Below, in pieces: positions 49,520 to 57,474 of a stretch of DNA of 64,000 bases. Position 1 is the first letter of the stretch. Every line of letters starts with the position of its first letter. The translations under genes were made by a program, and so were the position numbers. This DNA comes from ATZT02 sp964655115. Its GTDB lineage: Bacteria > Actinomycetota > Actinomycetes > S36-B12 > UBA5976. Below the pieces are notes generated by a model that saw only the letters and a program-made list of their open reading frames with translations, ran no database searches and was not told where the DNA came from. The DNA lies in contig CAZZKM010000001.1 in the NCBI GenBank assembly GCA_964655115.1, positions 1-64,000 on the forward strand. Reading direction: 5' to 3'.

Positions 49520-50737
49520 ATGTCAGAAAAACATTTAGTCTCTCTTTCTGATATCGAACAAGCTTCAAAAAGATTAACTGGAATTATCAGACCCACAGTA
49601 ATGGTCCATGCTGGATGGTTGGAAAGACAAATTAATCAACCTGTGTATTTAAAACCTGAAAATCTTCAACGTGCAGGTTCATTTAAAATTCGTGGCGCTT
49701 ACAACTTAATGTCACAACTTTCTGATGAAGAAAAGAAAAAAGGAGTAGTGGCAGCAAGTGCAGGAAATCATGCCCAAGGTGTCGCATTAGCTGCACAACT
49801 TTTAGGAATTAAATCAAAAGTTTATATGCCAGTTTCAGCATCTATTCCTAAAGTTTTAGCGACAAAAGGTTACGGAGCAGAAGTTAAATTTGCAGGTGAC
49901 ACAATCGATGTTTCAATTGCTGAAGCTAGAAAAGATAGTGAACAAACTGGATCTATATTTATTTCTCCTTTTGATCATCCCCACATCGTGGCAGGACAAG
50001 GAACAGTTGGTTTAGAAATAATTGAACAACTACCAGAAGTAAAAACTGTTTTAGTTTGTACAGGTGGTGGAGGATTAATTGCTGGATCTGCTTTAGCTAT
50101 AAAACAAAAAAATCCAAATGTAAAAGTTATTGGTGTCCAAGCAGAAAATGCTGCTGCATATCCACAATCTTTAAAAGAAGGAAAACCAGTCGCCTTAAAA
50201 TCAATGAACACTATGGCAGATGGAATTGCAGTTGGAAAACCTGGAGATGTTCCATTTGGAATTATAAAAGATTACGTTGATGACATTGTCACTGTTTCTG
50301 AAAATGAGTTATCAATAGGACTTTTACAAACACTTGAAAGAGGAAAACTTTTAGTTGAACCAGGAGGAGCAGCTGCTGTAGCTGCTTTTATTGCAAATCC
50401 AAAAGCATTTGAAGGACCTGTTGCAATTGTGTTATCCGGGGGAAATATTGACCCACTTTTATTAGAAAGAATCATGCAAACTGGTCTTGCAGCAGCAGGA
50501 AGATATTTAACTGTTCGAATCAGAATAAAAGATAAACCAGGTTCTTTAGCAAAATTGTTGTCAGAAATTGGTTCATTGGGCGCAAATATTTTGGATGTTT
50601 TTCATTTAAGAACAGATCCAATGCTTGCTTTAGATGAAGTTGCGGTGAATATCACAATGGAAACTAGAGGACAAGATCACGAAGTAGAAGTATTACAAAG
50701 AATTAAATCCCTAGGCCACGAAGCGCAAGTTCAGTAA
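49520..50737 (+). CDS. ilvA: Threonine ammonia-lyase with C-terminal ACT domain
   Basis: 405 residues. PLP enzyme that deaminates threonine to 2-oxobutanoate for isoleucine synthesis. The PLP lysine is in LQRAGSFKIRGAYNLM; AASAGNHAQGVALAA, CTGGGGLIAGSA and VLSGGNIDPLL bind phosphate and cofactor. An ACT-like domain from about residue 330 (RYLTVRIRIKDKPGSLAKLLSEIG) suggests feedback control. The ATG at 49520 is chosen because GGAG lies 6 bases upstream; the frame opens 12 bases earlier. Confidence 0.94.
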   Translation: MSEKHLVSLSDIEQASKRLTGIIRPTVMVHAGWLERQINQPVYLKPENLQRAGSFKIRGAYNLMSQLSDEEKKKGVVAASAGNHAQGVALAAQLLGIKSKVYMPVSASIPKVLATKGYGAEVKFAGDTIDVSIAEARKDSEQTGSIFISPFDHPHIVAGQGTVGLEIIEQLPEVKTVLVCTGGGGLIAGSALAIKQKNPNVKVIGVQAENAAAYPQSLKEGKPVALKSMNTMADGIAVGKPGDVPFGIIKDYVDDIVTVSENELSIGLLQTLERGKLLVEPGGAAAVAAFIANPKAFEGPVAIVLSGGNIDPLLLERIMQTGLAAAGRYLTVRIRIKDKPGSLAKLLSEIGSLGANILDVFHLRTDPMLALDEVAVNITMETRGQDHEVEVLQRIKSLGHEAQVQ

Positions 50738-50778
50738 TACAACTAGAATTAAACTAAATCATTTATCAGGAGTTTTAA

Positions 50779-51759
50779 TTGAGTATAGCTATTGAAGCAA
50801 ATAATTTGGTTAAACATTATGGTGAAGTAAAAGCACTTGATGGATTAAGTTTAAAAGTTGAACAAGGAAGTGTTTTTGGTTTACTGGGGCCAAACGGCGC
50901 AGGAAAAACTACGACTGTAAGAGTTTTAACAACACTACTTAATCCAGATTCAGGCTCTGCTTTTGTTTCAGGAGTAGATGTTATTAATGATCCAGTTCAT
51001 GCCAGAGAAATTATGGGTTTATCAGGACAAAGTGCAACAGTTGATGAAAATTTAACAGGTATAGAAAATCTTGTGATGCTTGGAAGACTTTTTAGACTTC
51101 CTAGGAAAGAAGCAAATGAAAAAGCTATTGAATTACTAGAAAGATTTAATTTAACCGATGCTTCAAAAAGAATTGTTAAAACTTATTCAGGTGGTATGCG
51201 CAGAAGACTTGATTTAGCAGCATCTTTAATTGCAAATCCAAATATTTTGTTTTTAGATGAACCAACAACTGGCTTAGATCCAAGATCTCGCATCATGATG
51301 TGGGATGTAATTAAAGGTTTGGTTTCCTCTGGAACAACAGTTTTATTAACCACTCAATATTTAGAAGAAGCAGATCAATTAGCAGACAAAATTGCCGTAA
51401 TTGATAAAGGCAAAGTTATTGCCCAAGGAACAGCAGATGAATTAAAAACCCAAGTTGGTGGCGAACGAATCGATGTCGTGGTTGATGAAAATAAAGCTCA
51501 AATTGCGGCTGAGGCTTTAAAAAATATTGCATCTGGTCAAGTGGTGGTTGAAGGAGAACATGTTCAAGCACCTGTTACTGGAGGTGGAGTAAAAGTAGTT
51601 GATGCTGTTCGTGCATTAGATGCAGCTTCAATTGTTATAAAAGAAATACAACTAAGAAGACCAACCCTTGATGATGTGTTTTTAACATTAACTGGGCATC
51701 ATGCCGAAGAAGTTAAAGTTGAAGAAGAATTAGCTGATACAAAAAGAGGTAGAAGATAA
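50779..51759 (+). CDS. DrrA-type ABC exporter ATP-binding protein
   Basis: 326 residues. Walker A is in FGLLGPNGAGKTTTVRVLTT, the signature in KTYSGGMRRRLDLAASLI, Walker B in ILFLDEPTTGLDPRSR and the switch in LLTTQYLEEADQLA. A C-terminal domain of about 100 residues (GGERIDVVVDENKAQ.., LRRPTLDDVFLTLTGH) is of the daunorubicin-resistance ATPase (DrrA) type. The TTG start follows AGGAG by 6 bases. The partner permease starts on the next base after its stop. Substrate unknown; hydrophobic compound or lipid export is usual. Confidence 0.92.
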   Translation: MSIAIEANNLVKHYGEVKALDGLSLKVEQGSVFGLLGPNGAGKTTTVRVLTTLLNPDSGSAFVSGVDVINDPVHAREIMGLSGQSATVDENLTGIENLVMLGRLFRLPRKEANEKAIELLERFNLTDASKRIVKTYSGGMRRRLDLAASLIANPNILFLDEPTTGLDPRSRIMMWDVIKGLVSSGTTVLLTTQYLEEADQLADKIAVIDKGKVIAQGTADELKTQVGGERIDVVVDENKAQIAAEALKNIASGQVVVEGEHVQAPVTGGGVKVVDAVRALDAASIVIKEIQLRRPTLDDVFLTLTGHHAEEVKVEEELADTKRGRR

Positions 51760-52599
51760 ATGAGTTCGCGTTCAGTAACTGAAAATTATGCAAGAAAACA
51801 TGGCAAAGTTTATTGGCTATTTCATGACAGTTTTGTCATTATGTGGAGAAATTTATTAAGGTTTAGAAGAAATCCAGAAGTTTTATTTTTTGATGTTGTT
51901 CAACCAATTATTTTTATTTTATTATTTGCTTTTGTTTTTGGTGGAGCAATTGATGTAGGAGATGGAAATTATCGTTCATTCTTAATTCCAGGAATATTTG
52001 TACAAACAATTGCATTTGCAGGAGCTTCTGCAGCGATTGGTTTAAATGCTGATATGAATTCTGGAATTATTGACAGATTTAAATCACTTCCAATGAATAC
52101 TTTGGGAGTTTTACTTGGACAAAACTTTGCAGATCTTGCAAGAAGTGTCGTAACTTTATTCATTATGTCTTTAACCGGTCTTGCCATTGGTTGGAGAATT
52201 AATGGCGGATTTGTTAATGCAGTTTATGCATACCTATTACTTTTGTTTTTTTGTTTTGCAATGGCTTGGATTGGAGCCACAATTGGTTTATCGGTTTCAT
52301 CTCCTCAAGTTGCAAGTACCGCAGGCTTTGCTTGGCTCTTCCCTTTAACGTTTTTATCTAATGCATTTGTGCCTTCAGAAACTTTGCCCTCATGGTTAAG
52401 AGTTTTTGCCGAATGGAATCCAATTACTTCCATTGTCGCAGCAGAAAGATATTTATTTGGCTATCCAGTTCCAGTTGCACCAGATGCACCGTTTTCTTTG
52501 CAACATCCAATTTTGACCACGATTATTTGGTTAGTTTTAATAACAGCAATATTTATGCCACTTGCTGGTAGAAAATTTAGAAAAGCAACTTCTCGTTAA
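51760..52599 (+). CDS. DrrB-type ABC-2 permease
   Basis: 279 residues with six transmembrane helices; ABC-2 family. It starts with a soluble basic segment, then LLRFRRNPEVLFFDVVQPIIFILLFAFVFGGAID, LIPGIFVQTIAFAGASAAIGLNADMNSGIIDRFKSLPM and LFPLTFLSNAFVPSETLP, as in DrrB. Directly adjacent to its ATPase. The 3' end overlaps the convergent greA by 4 bases. Confidence 0.93.
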   Translation: MSSRSVTENYARKHGKVYWLFHDSFVIMWRNLLRFRRNPEVLFFDVVQPIIFILLFAFVFGGAIDVGDGNYRSFLIPGIFVQTIAFAGASAAIGLNADMNSGIIDRFKSLPMNTLGVLLGQNFADLARSVVTLFIMSLTGLAIGWRINGGFVNAVYAYLLLLFFCFAMAWIGATIGLSVSSPQVASTAGFAWLFPLTFLSNAFVPSETLPSWLRVFAEWNPITSIVAAERYLFGYPVPVAPDAPFSLQHPILTTIIWLVLITAIFMPLAGRKFRKATSR

Positions 52600-53081
52600 T
52601 TTGAGTAAGTTTCAACTTTTGTTATTTTAATTTTTACTTCTTTGCCATTTGGGAGAGCAAAACTAGTTTCATCACCTTGTTTTTTTCCTAATACAGCTTT
52701 TCCCAGGGGAGAATCTGGGGAATATACATCCATAGTTGCATGTTGGGCTTCTTCTCTTGAAACTAACCAAAACTTTTCTGTATCTCCATCAAAAAATTCA
52801 ACGCTTACAACATGTCCGATTGCAACACTTCCGGTTTCACTGGGAGGAGTTCCAATTTGAGCATTTTCTAACATTTGTTTTAATTGTCTAATTCTTGCTT
52901 CGTTTTTTCCTTGCTCTTCTCTTGCTGCGTGGTAACCACCGTTTTCTTTTAAATCTCCTTCTTCACGCGCAAGTTCAATTCTTTTTGTAATTTCAGAGCG
53001 CAATGCACCAGAACGTTCATTCAATTCATTAGTTAAGCGATCAAAGGATTCTTGGGTAAGCCAGACGTTTGAATTATTCAT
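52596..53081 (-). CDS. greA: Transcription elongation factor GreA
   Basis: 161 residues. Stimulates RNA cleavage by backtracked RNA polymerase. The N-terminal coiled coil bears the catalytic acidic tip (AREEGDLKENGGYHAAREEQ); the C-terminal FKBP-like domain includes GHVVSVEFFDG and SPLGKAVLGKKQGDETSFALPNG. Start ATG at 53081. Position downstream of the DUF4307 gene and close to mca is usual for actinobacteria. Confidence 0.95.
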   Translation of the reverse strand: MNNSNVWLTQESFDRLTNELNERSGALRSEITKRIELAREEGDLKENGGYHAAREEQGKNEARIRQLKQMLENAQIGTPPSETGSVAIGHVVSVEFFDGDTEKFWLVSREEAQHATMDVYSPDSPLGKAVLGKKQGDETSFALPNGKEVKIKITKVETYSN

Positions 53082-53096
53082 AGTTTCTAATAATAC

Positions 53097-53599
53097 TTAC
53101 TGCCCAGAATTTATGGCTGGGGGATCTTGTTTAGGAATTTCTACTCCAGGAATAAATTGTGAAGCAATGAAAAGTGTTGAATCTTTTTCATCATCACAAT
53201 TAATTACTTCTGCCGTATAAGCCATTTCGTAAGTTTTTAAATTGTAATTTAATTGTTTATAGTTTTTACCATCTTTTGGTATTTCTAAAATGGCATAGCC
53301 AACATCTGTCATATTTTCATTTTGTGCTCTTATTAAACACCAAACATCTAGACTTTCATTTCGATTTACTTCTTATACTGCTTCATTATTTTTAACTTTA
53401 CATTATTTTTATCTTTAATTTCCCAAGCTAATAATTTTTCATAAATTGGAGGGTTTATTACTCGATTGATTCCAACTGCTACAAACGAACCAATAACAGC
53501 AATAAAAATAAAACCTACAAAATAAAGAAACCAAGGTTTTCCTTGTTTGGGATAACGATCTTTAATATGAGAAGGCCACTGATCTCGATTTGTTAACAA
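53097..53599 (-). pseudogene. DUF4307 membrane protein gene with a single-base frameshift
   Basis: Two frames together make a normal DUF4307 protein: the first part (53366-53599; cytoplasmic N-terminus, one transmembrane helix YFVGFIFIAVIGSFVAVGI, then WEIKDKNNVKLKIMKQYKK) ends at a TAA. The second frame continues without interruption as NRNESLDVWCLIRAQNENMTDVGYA and runs to 53097, including the family C-terminus (YTAEVINC). Restoring one base near 53366-53370 joins them. This is either a true disruption, a sequencing error or slippage. The gene sits between greA and divergent mca, as in other actinobacteria, which supports the assignment. Confidence 0.8.
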
Positions 53600-53668
53600 A
53601 GTAGTTTCCTCATAAGATTTAAGTTGTCTTTATTTGACAATACTGCCTAGATTTAAAGGATATTAAAG

Positions 53669-54520
53669 TTGCAAGGTTTGCGCCTGTTATGTGTTCATGC
53701 TCATCCTGATGATGAAGCCAGTAAAGGTGCTGCCACTGTTGCTAAATATGTAGATGAGGGTGTGCAAGTCATGATTGCTACTTGCACTGGTGGGGAAAGA
53801 GGAGATGTTTTAAATCCAAAACTTAAATCCCCTGAAGTAGAAGAAAAGTTAGCCCAAATCAGAAAAGAAGAAATGGCAAAATCTATTGAGATTTTGGGAG
53901 CAAAACATACTTGGCTTGGATTTATTGATTCAGGTTTTCCAGAAGGGGATCCCAAACCGCCACTTCCTGAAGGTTGCTTTGCAGAAATTCCAATTAAAGA
54001 CGCTAGTAGACCATTAATAAAACTAATCAGAGAATTCAAACCACACGTTGTAATTACTTATGACGAAAATGGTGGCTATCCGCATCCTGATCACATTAGA
54101 ACGCATGAAATAACTATGTTTGCTTATGAAAATGCACCCAAATTAAATTATGAACCAGACCTTGGTTTCCCATGGCAAATCAAAAAAGTTTATTACCAAA
54201 TGGGTTTTAATTTTGGGCAAATGAAAGCAATAGATCACGCTTTTAAAGAATTAGGAAAAACTAATCCATACGCAGATTGGATGGTTGGCATGAAAGATAA
54301 TTCTGATTTAGTGACAACAAAAATTGAATGCAGTAAATATTTTGAAAAAAGAGAACTTGCTTTAAAAGCTCATGCAACCCAAGTAGATCCAGATGGTGAC
54401 TGGTTTGCCTTGCCTACTGAAATTCAAAAAAAGATTTGGCCAACAGAGGATTATCAATTAGCAGTAACTCGAGTTCCATTTAAAACACCTGAAACTGATT
54501 TATTTGAAGGTTTGCGATAG
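53669..54520 (+). CDS. mca: Mycothiol S-conjugate amidase
   Basis: 283 residues, LmbE-like zinc deacetylase. Cleaves mycothiol conjugates of electrophiles and toxins, releasing mercapturic acids. Zinc ligands are in CVHAHPDDEASKGAAT and GGYPHPDHIRTHE; the ATCTGGERGDVLNP and WLGFIDSG blocks are also conserved. Length and C-terminus (YQLAVTRVPFKTPETDLFEGLR) match Mca better than MshB. The start is TTG with AAAGGA 8 bases upstream. Shows that the organism uses mycothiol, a marker of Actinobacteria. A small membrane-protein gene follows after 9 bases. Confidence 0.93.
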   Translation: MQGLRLLCVHAHPDDEASKGAATVAKYVDEGVQVMIATCTGGERGDVLNPKLKSPEVEEKLAQIRKEEMAKSIEILGAKHTWLGFIDSGFPEGDPKPPLPEGCFAEIPIKDASRPLIKLIREFKPHVVITYDENGGYPHPDHIRTHEITMFAYENAPKLNYEPDLGFPWQIKKVYYQMGFNFGQMKAIDHAFKELGKTNPYADWMVGMKDNSDLVTTKIECSKYFEKRELALKAHATQVDPDGDWFALPTEIQKKIWPTEDYQLAVTRVPFKTPETDLFEGLR

Positions 54521-54529
54521 ATTTAAATT

Positions 54530-54703
54530 ATGTTAGCTAACTTAATTTTGATACTTGCAGAAACTCCTGAAATTGATCCAGATCGAGTCAGACCTGGAGT
54601 ATTAGGACTTTTAACATTTGGATTATTAGGCGTTTCGGTTTTTTTAATTTCTTATTTTTTAATCAGAAGTTTAAAGAAAACGGACGAAACTTTCAAAAAA
54701 TAG
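54530..54703 (+). CDS. Small single-span membrane protein downstream of mca
   Basis: 57 residues: a short N-terminus with acidic residues (LAETPEIDPDRVRPG), one strongly hydrophobic helix (VLGLLTFGLLGVSVFLISYF) and a basic tail (LIRSLKKTDETFKK). Similar small proteins follow mca in other actinobacteria (from memory), which supports it as a real gene. It lies 9 bases after mca and its stop codon abuts the end of the convergent AlkD-like gene exactly. Function unknown. Confidence 0.75.
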   Translation: MLANLILILAETPEIDPDRVRPGVLGLLTFGLLGVSVFLISYFLIRSLKKTDETFKK

Positions 54704-55390
54704 TTAAAGTCTTTTAAGTCCTTTTAATGCTTCTCTTTTTGAAACCGTTGACATAGAGGGATTTTTCCTTAAAAATTCTTTAACTTTACCCGGATTTATT
54801 TTGGCAAAATCTCTTAAAGCCCAACCAATAGCTTTTGCCACAAAAAATTCTGGATTATTAATATGTTTTTGGCATATTTTTAAAACAAAATCAAGATCAG
54901 TTTTTGATTTATGCCCCCGCTGATGTTGAATAGCACAACGGATTAACCAAATATTTTTTGAATTATTCCATTTATTTACAGTTTTCCTGGTTTCAGGATA
55001 TTTCAATGTCAAAGGTGAAATTACTTGAGTTCCAAGTAAATCAACTGAATCCCACCAAGATTTGGTTTTAATTAATATCGTTATTTGCTCTAATGTTTTT
55101 GGTGTACAAACTTTAATATATTTACCAATTAAGTCACAAGCTGCATATTGAAATTCTCTTTGAGGTAATTTCCACAAAAGTTTGGCTGCTGTTATTAATT
55201 CTTTTTCTGTAGGGGTAGAAAGATTTTGCCATGCTTTCTTTGTTAAATCTCTTCTTTTTGGGGAACTAATTCCAATAAATGGTGAAATATTTTTCATATA
55301 GTTTGCAGCACCTTGAGCGACTTTTTTATTACCAGCATTTTTAAATGCTTGCTTGGTGTTTGTAACTACCTCTTTAGCCCAATTACTCAT
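54704..55390 (-). CDS. AlkD-like DNA alkylation repair protein (HEAT-repeat glycosylase)
   Basis: 228 residues, all-alpha HEAT-like repeats. Resembles the DNA alkylation repair family (PF08713): MKNISPFIGISSPKRRD, REFQYAACDLIGKY, SWWDSVDLLGTQVISPL with the Trp and Asp of the AlkD active site, and FVAKAIGWALRDFAKINPGKVKEFL. Removes bulky or cationic alkylated bases such as 7-methylguanine. Start ATG at 55390; the divergent LysE-like gene begins 21 bases away. Confidence 0.9.
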   Translation of the reverse strand: MSNWAKEVVTNTKQAFKNAGNKKVAQGAANYMKNISPFIGISSPKRRDLTKKAWQNLSTPTEKELITAAKLLWKLPQREFQYAACDLIGKYIKVCTPKTLEQITILIKTKSWWDSVDLLGTQVISPLTLKYPETRKTVNKWNNSKNIWLIRCAIQHQRGHKSKTDLDFVLKICQKHINNPEFFVAKAIGWALRDFAKINPGKVKEFLRKNPSMSTVSKREALKGLKRL

Positions 55391-55398
55391 ATAACTAC

Positions 55399-55404
55399 TA
55401 GATT
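55399..55404 (+). promoter_or_regulatory. -10 box for a leaderless LysE-family mRNA
   Basis: TAGATT ends 7 bases before the ATG at 55412 in the 21-base gap to the divergent AlkD-like gene, where there is no room for a normal leader with ribosome-binding site. Confidence 0.4.
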
Positions 55405-55411
55405 AGTCGCC

Positions 55412-56050
55412 ATGCCTCCACTAAGTGACGTGATTGCTTTTGCCATCGCTTCATTTTTAATAATTATCATTCCTGGTCCAAGTGTTTTATTTACTATCGG
55501 CAGAGGAATTTCATTTGGTAAAAAAGCTGCACTTGTAAATGTGGCAGGAAATTCAGTAGGAATGTTTACTGGATCTTTAGGTGTTGCCATTGGTATTGGA
55601 TCTTTAGTGCAAACCTCTGATATTGCTTATGCAATCGTTGGGGTTTTAGGTGGTGGTTATTTAGTTTATTTAGGTTATGACGCTATAAAAACTAGAAAAG
55701 ATGTAGCGAAGGCATTAGTAGAAAAAGCAGATCCAAAACCTTCAAAAGAAGTCTTTAAACAAGGTTTCATAGTGGGATTTTTAAATCCAAAATCTTTAGT
55801 ATTTTTTGCAGCTATTTTGCCGCAATTTGTGGATAGATCTCAAGGAAGAATAATTTGGCAAATGATTTTTCTAGCTTTTATATTTTTTGTCATAGCAGTA
55901 ATTAGTGATAGCACTTGGGGCTTAGTTGCAGGCACTGCTAGACATTGGCTAGCAAGTACGCCAACTCGAATTGAAAAAATAACAGGTGCTGGAGGGCTAA
56001 TAATCCTGACACTTGGCTTAAGCGTTATCTATTCAGCCTTTAACCGTTAA
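55412..56050 (+). CDS. LysE/RhtB-family amino-acid exporter
   Basis: 212 residues with five to six transmembrane helices. Family signature at the N-terminus: FLIIIIPGPSVLFTIGRGISFGKKAAL; later GGGYLVYLGYDAIKT and GFIVGFLNPKSLVFFAAILPQF. Exports amino acids or related metabolites. The ATG at 55412 is chosen as the first codon giving a helix-1 N-terminus of normal length; the open frame extends 99 bases upstream into the divergent AlkD-like gene. Confidence 0.92.
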   Translation: MPPLSDVIAFAIASFLIIIIPGPSVLFTIGRGISFGKKAALVNVAGNSVGMFTGSLGVAIGIGSLVQTSDIAYAIVGVLGGGYLVYLGYDAIKTRKDVAKALVEKADPKPSKEVFKQGFIVGFLNPKSLVFFAAILPQFVDRSQGRIIWQMIFLAFIFFVIAVISDSTWGLVAGTARHWLASTPTRIEKITGAGGLIILTLGLSVIYSAFNR

Positions 56051-56158
56051 CTTTCACTTGGGTGTGTCGCAAGTATTGGAATACCAAAATCCTCTAGCGT
56101 TATTTGTGAAGTAACTACTAGACAACTGAAAAAGTTTTAAGCGTTAGGAAGTGGTTGA

Positions 56159-57472
56159 TTGTCAGCTGCTCGGCGAACAGAACCAAATATTCGCACCTAC
56201 GTTCTTGATACCAGCGTTCTGCTCTCAGATCCCAAAGCAATGTATCGCTTTGCTGAACATGAAATTGTTATTCCTTTAATAGTGGTCACTGAATTAGAAG
56301 CAAAAAGAACTCATCCTGAACTTGGTTTTTTTGCCAGAGAAGCTCTTCGACAACTTGATGAAATGAGAATTGAACACGGTCGTCTTGATTTACCAATGAA
56401 AGTAAATGAAGAAGGTGGGGAATTAAGTGTTGATATGTCACAAATTAATGCATCCCTTTTACCAAGTGCTTTTTCTTTAGATAATGACGGAATTATTTTG
56501 GCTACAGCCAAATTACTTTCAACACAAGGTGCAGATGTATATGTTGTAAGTAAAGACTTACCAATGCGGGTTAAAGCATCAGCGCTTGGTTTATCAGCTC
56601 AGGAATATCGCGCAGAATTTGTGGCATCCTCTGGTTGGACAGGGACAGCAGATGTTGAATTAGGTGAAACAGAAGTAAATGATTTGTATTCAAATGGTTT
56701 TATTGATCATGATTCTGCAAGACAACTTCCATGCCATACAGGTTTAATTCTTACTTCCAATAAAGGAAGTGCATTAGGAAGAGTCACAACTGATAAAAGA
56801 ATTAAATTAGTAAGAGGCGATATTGATGCGTTTGGAATTCATGGCAGGAGCGCTGAACAACGTTTAGCTCTTGATTTATTACTTGATGATGAAGTTGGAA
56901 TTGTTTCTTTAGGTGGAAGAGCAGGAACTGGAAAAAGTGCATTAGCAATTTGTGCTGGTTTAGAACATGTTTTAGAAAGAAGAAATCATCGAAAAGTTAT
57001 GGTCTTTAGACCTTTGTATGCAGTAGGTGGACAAGATTTGGGTTATTTACCAGGTACAGAAGGTGAAAAAATGAGTCCTTGGGCTCAAGCAGTTTTTGAC
57101 ACCCTAGGTGCCATTGCTTCTCCTGAAGTGATTCAAGAAATAGTTGCTCGCGATCTTATTGAAGTTTTACCACTGACTCATATTCGTGGAAGATCTTTAC
57201 ATGATTCATTTGTCATTGTTGATGAAGCACAAAGTCTAGAAAGAAATGTTTTATTAACTGTCCTTTCCAGAATTGGTAAAGGTTCAAAAGTTGTCTTAAC
57301 ACATGACGTTGCCCAAAGAGATAATTTAAGAGTGGGAAGACACGATGGTGTAGTTGCAGTAGTGGAAAAACTTAAAGGACATCCTTTATTTGCCCACGTA
57401 ACATTAACTCGTTCTGAACGTTCACCGATTGCTGCTTTAGTTACTGATTTATTAGAAGATTTTCCAGTTTAA
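56159..57472 (+). CDS. PIN-PhoH fusion ATPase/ribonuclease (PhoH2 type)
   Basis: 437 residues. The N-terminal PIN RNase domain (about 12-150: YVLDTSVLLSDP, VTELEAKRTHPELG, DGIILATA) is joined to a C-terminal PhoH ATPase from about 225: Walker A in SLGGRAGTGKSALAICAGLE, FRPLYAVGGQDLGYLPGTEGEKM, IRGRSLHDSFVIVDEAQSLE (Walker B) and SRIGKGSKVVLTHD. PhoH2 proteins unwind and cleave RNA. The TTG start at 56159 lies about 9 bases after AGGA. No antitoxin-like gene upstream. Confidence 0.93.
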   Translation: MSAARRTEPNIRTYVLDTSVLLSDPKAMYRFAEHEIVIPLIVVTELEAKRTHPELGFFAREALRQLDEMRIEHGRLDLPMKVNEEGGELSVDMSQINASLLPSAFSLDNDGIILATAKLLSTQGADVYVVSKDLPMRVKASALGLSAQEYRAEFVASSGWTGTADVELGETEVNDLYSNGFIDHDSARQLPCHTGLILTSNKGSALGRVTTDKRIKLVRGDIDAFGIHGRSAEQRLALDLLLDDEVGIVSLGGRAGTGKSALAICAGLEHVLERRNHRKVMVFRPLYAVGGQDLGYLPGTEGEKMSPWAQAVFDTLGAIASPEVIQEIVARDLIEVLPLTHIRGRSLHDSFVIVDEAQSLERNVLLTVLSRIGKGSKVVLTHDVAQRDNLRVGRHDGVVAVVEKLKGHPLFAHVTLTRSERSPIAALVTDLLEDFPV

Positions 57473-57474
57473 TT

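Noticed and set aside
56075..56090. Small inverted repeat (TTGG-AATA-CCAA) before the PIN-PhoH gene
   Set aside because: Four-base arms are not significant.
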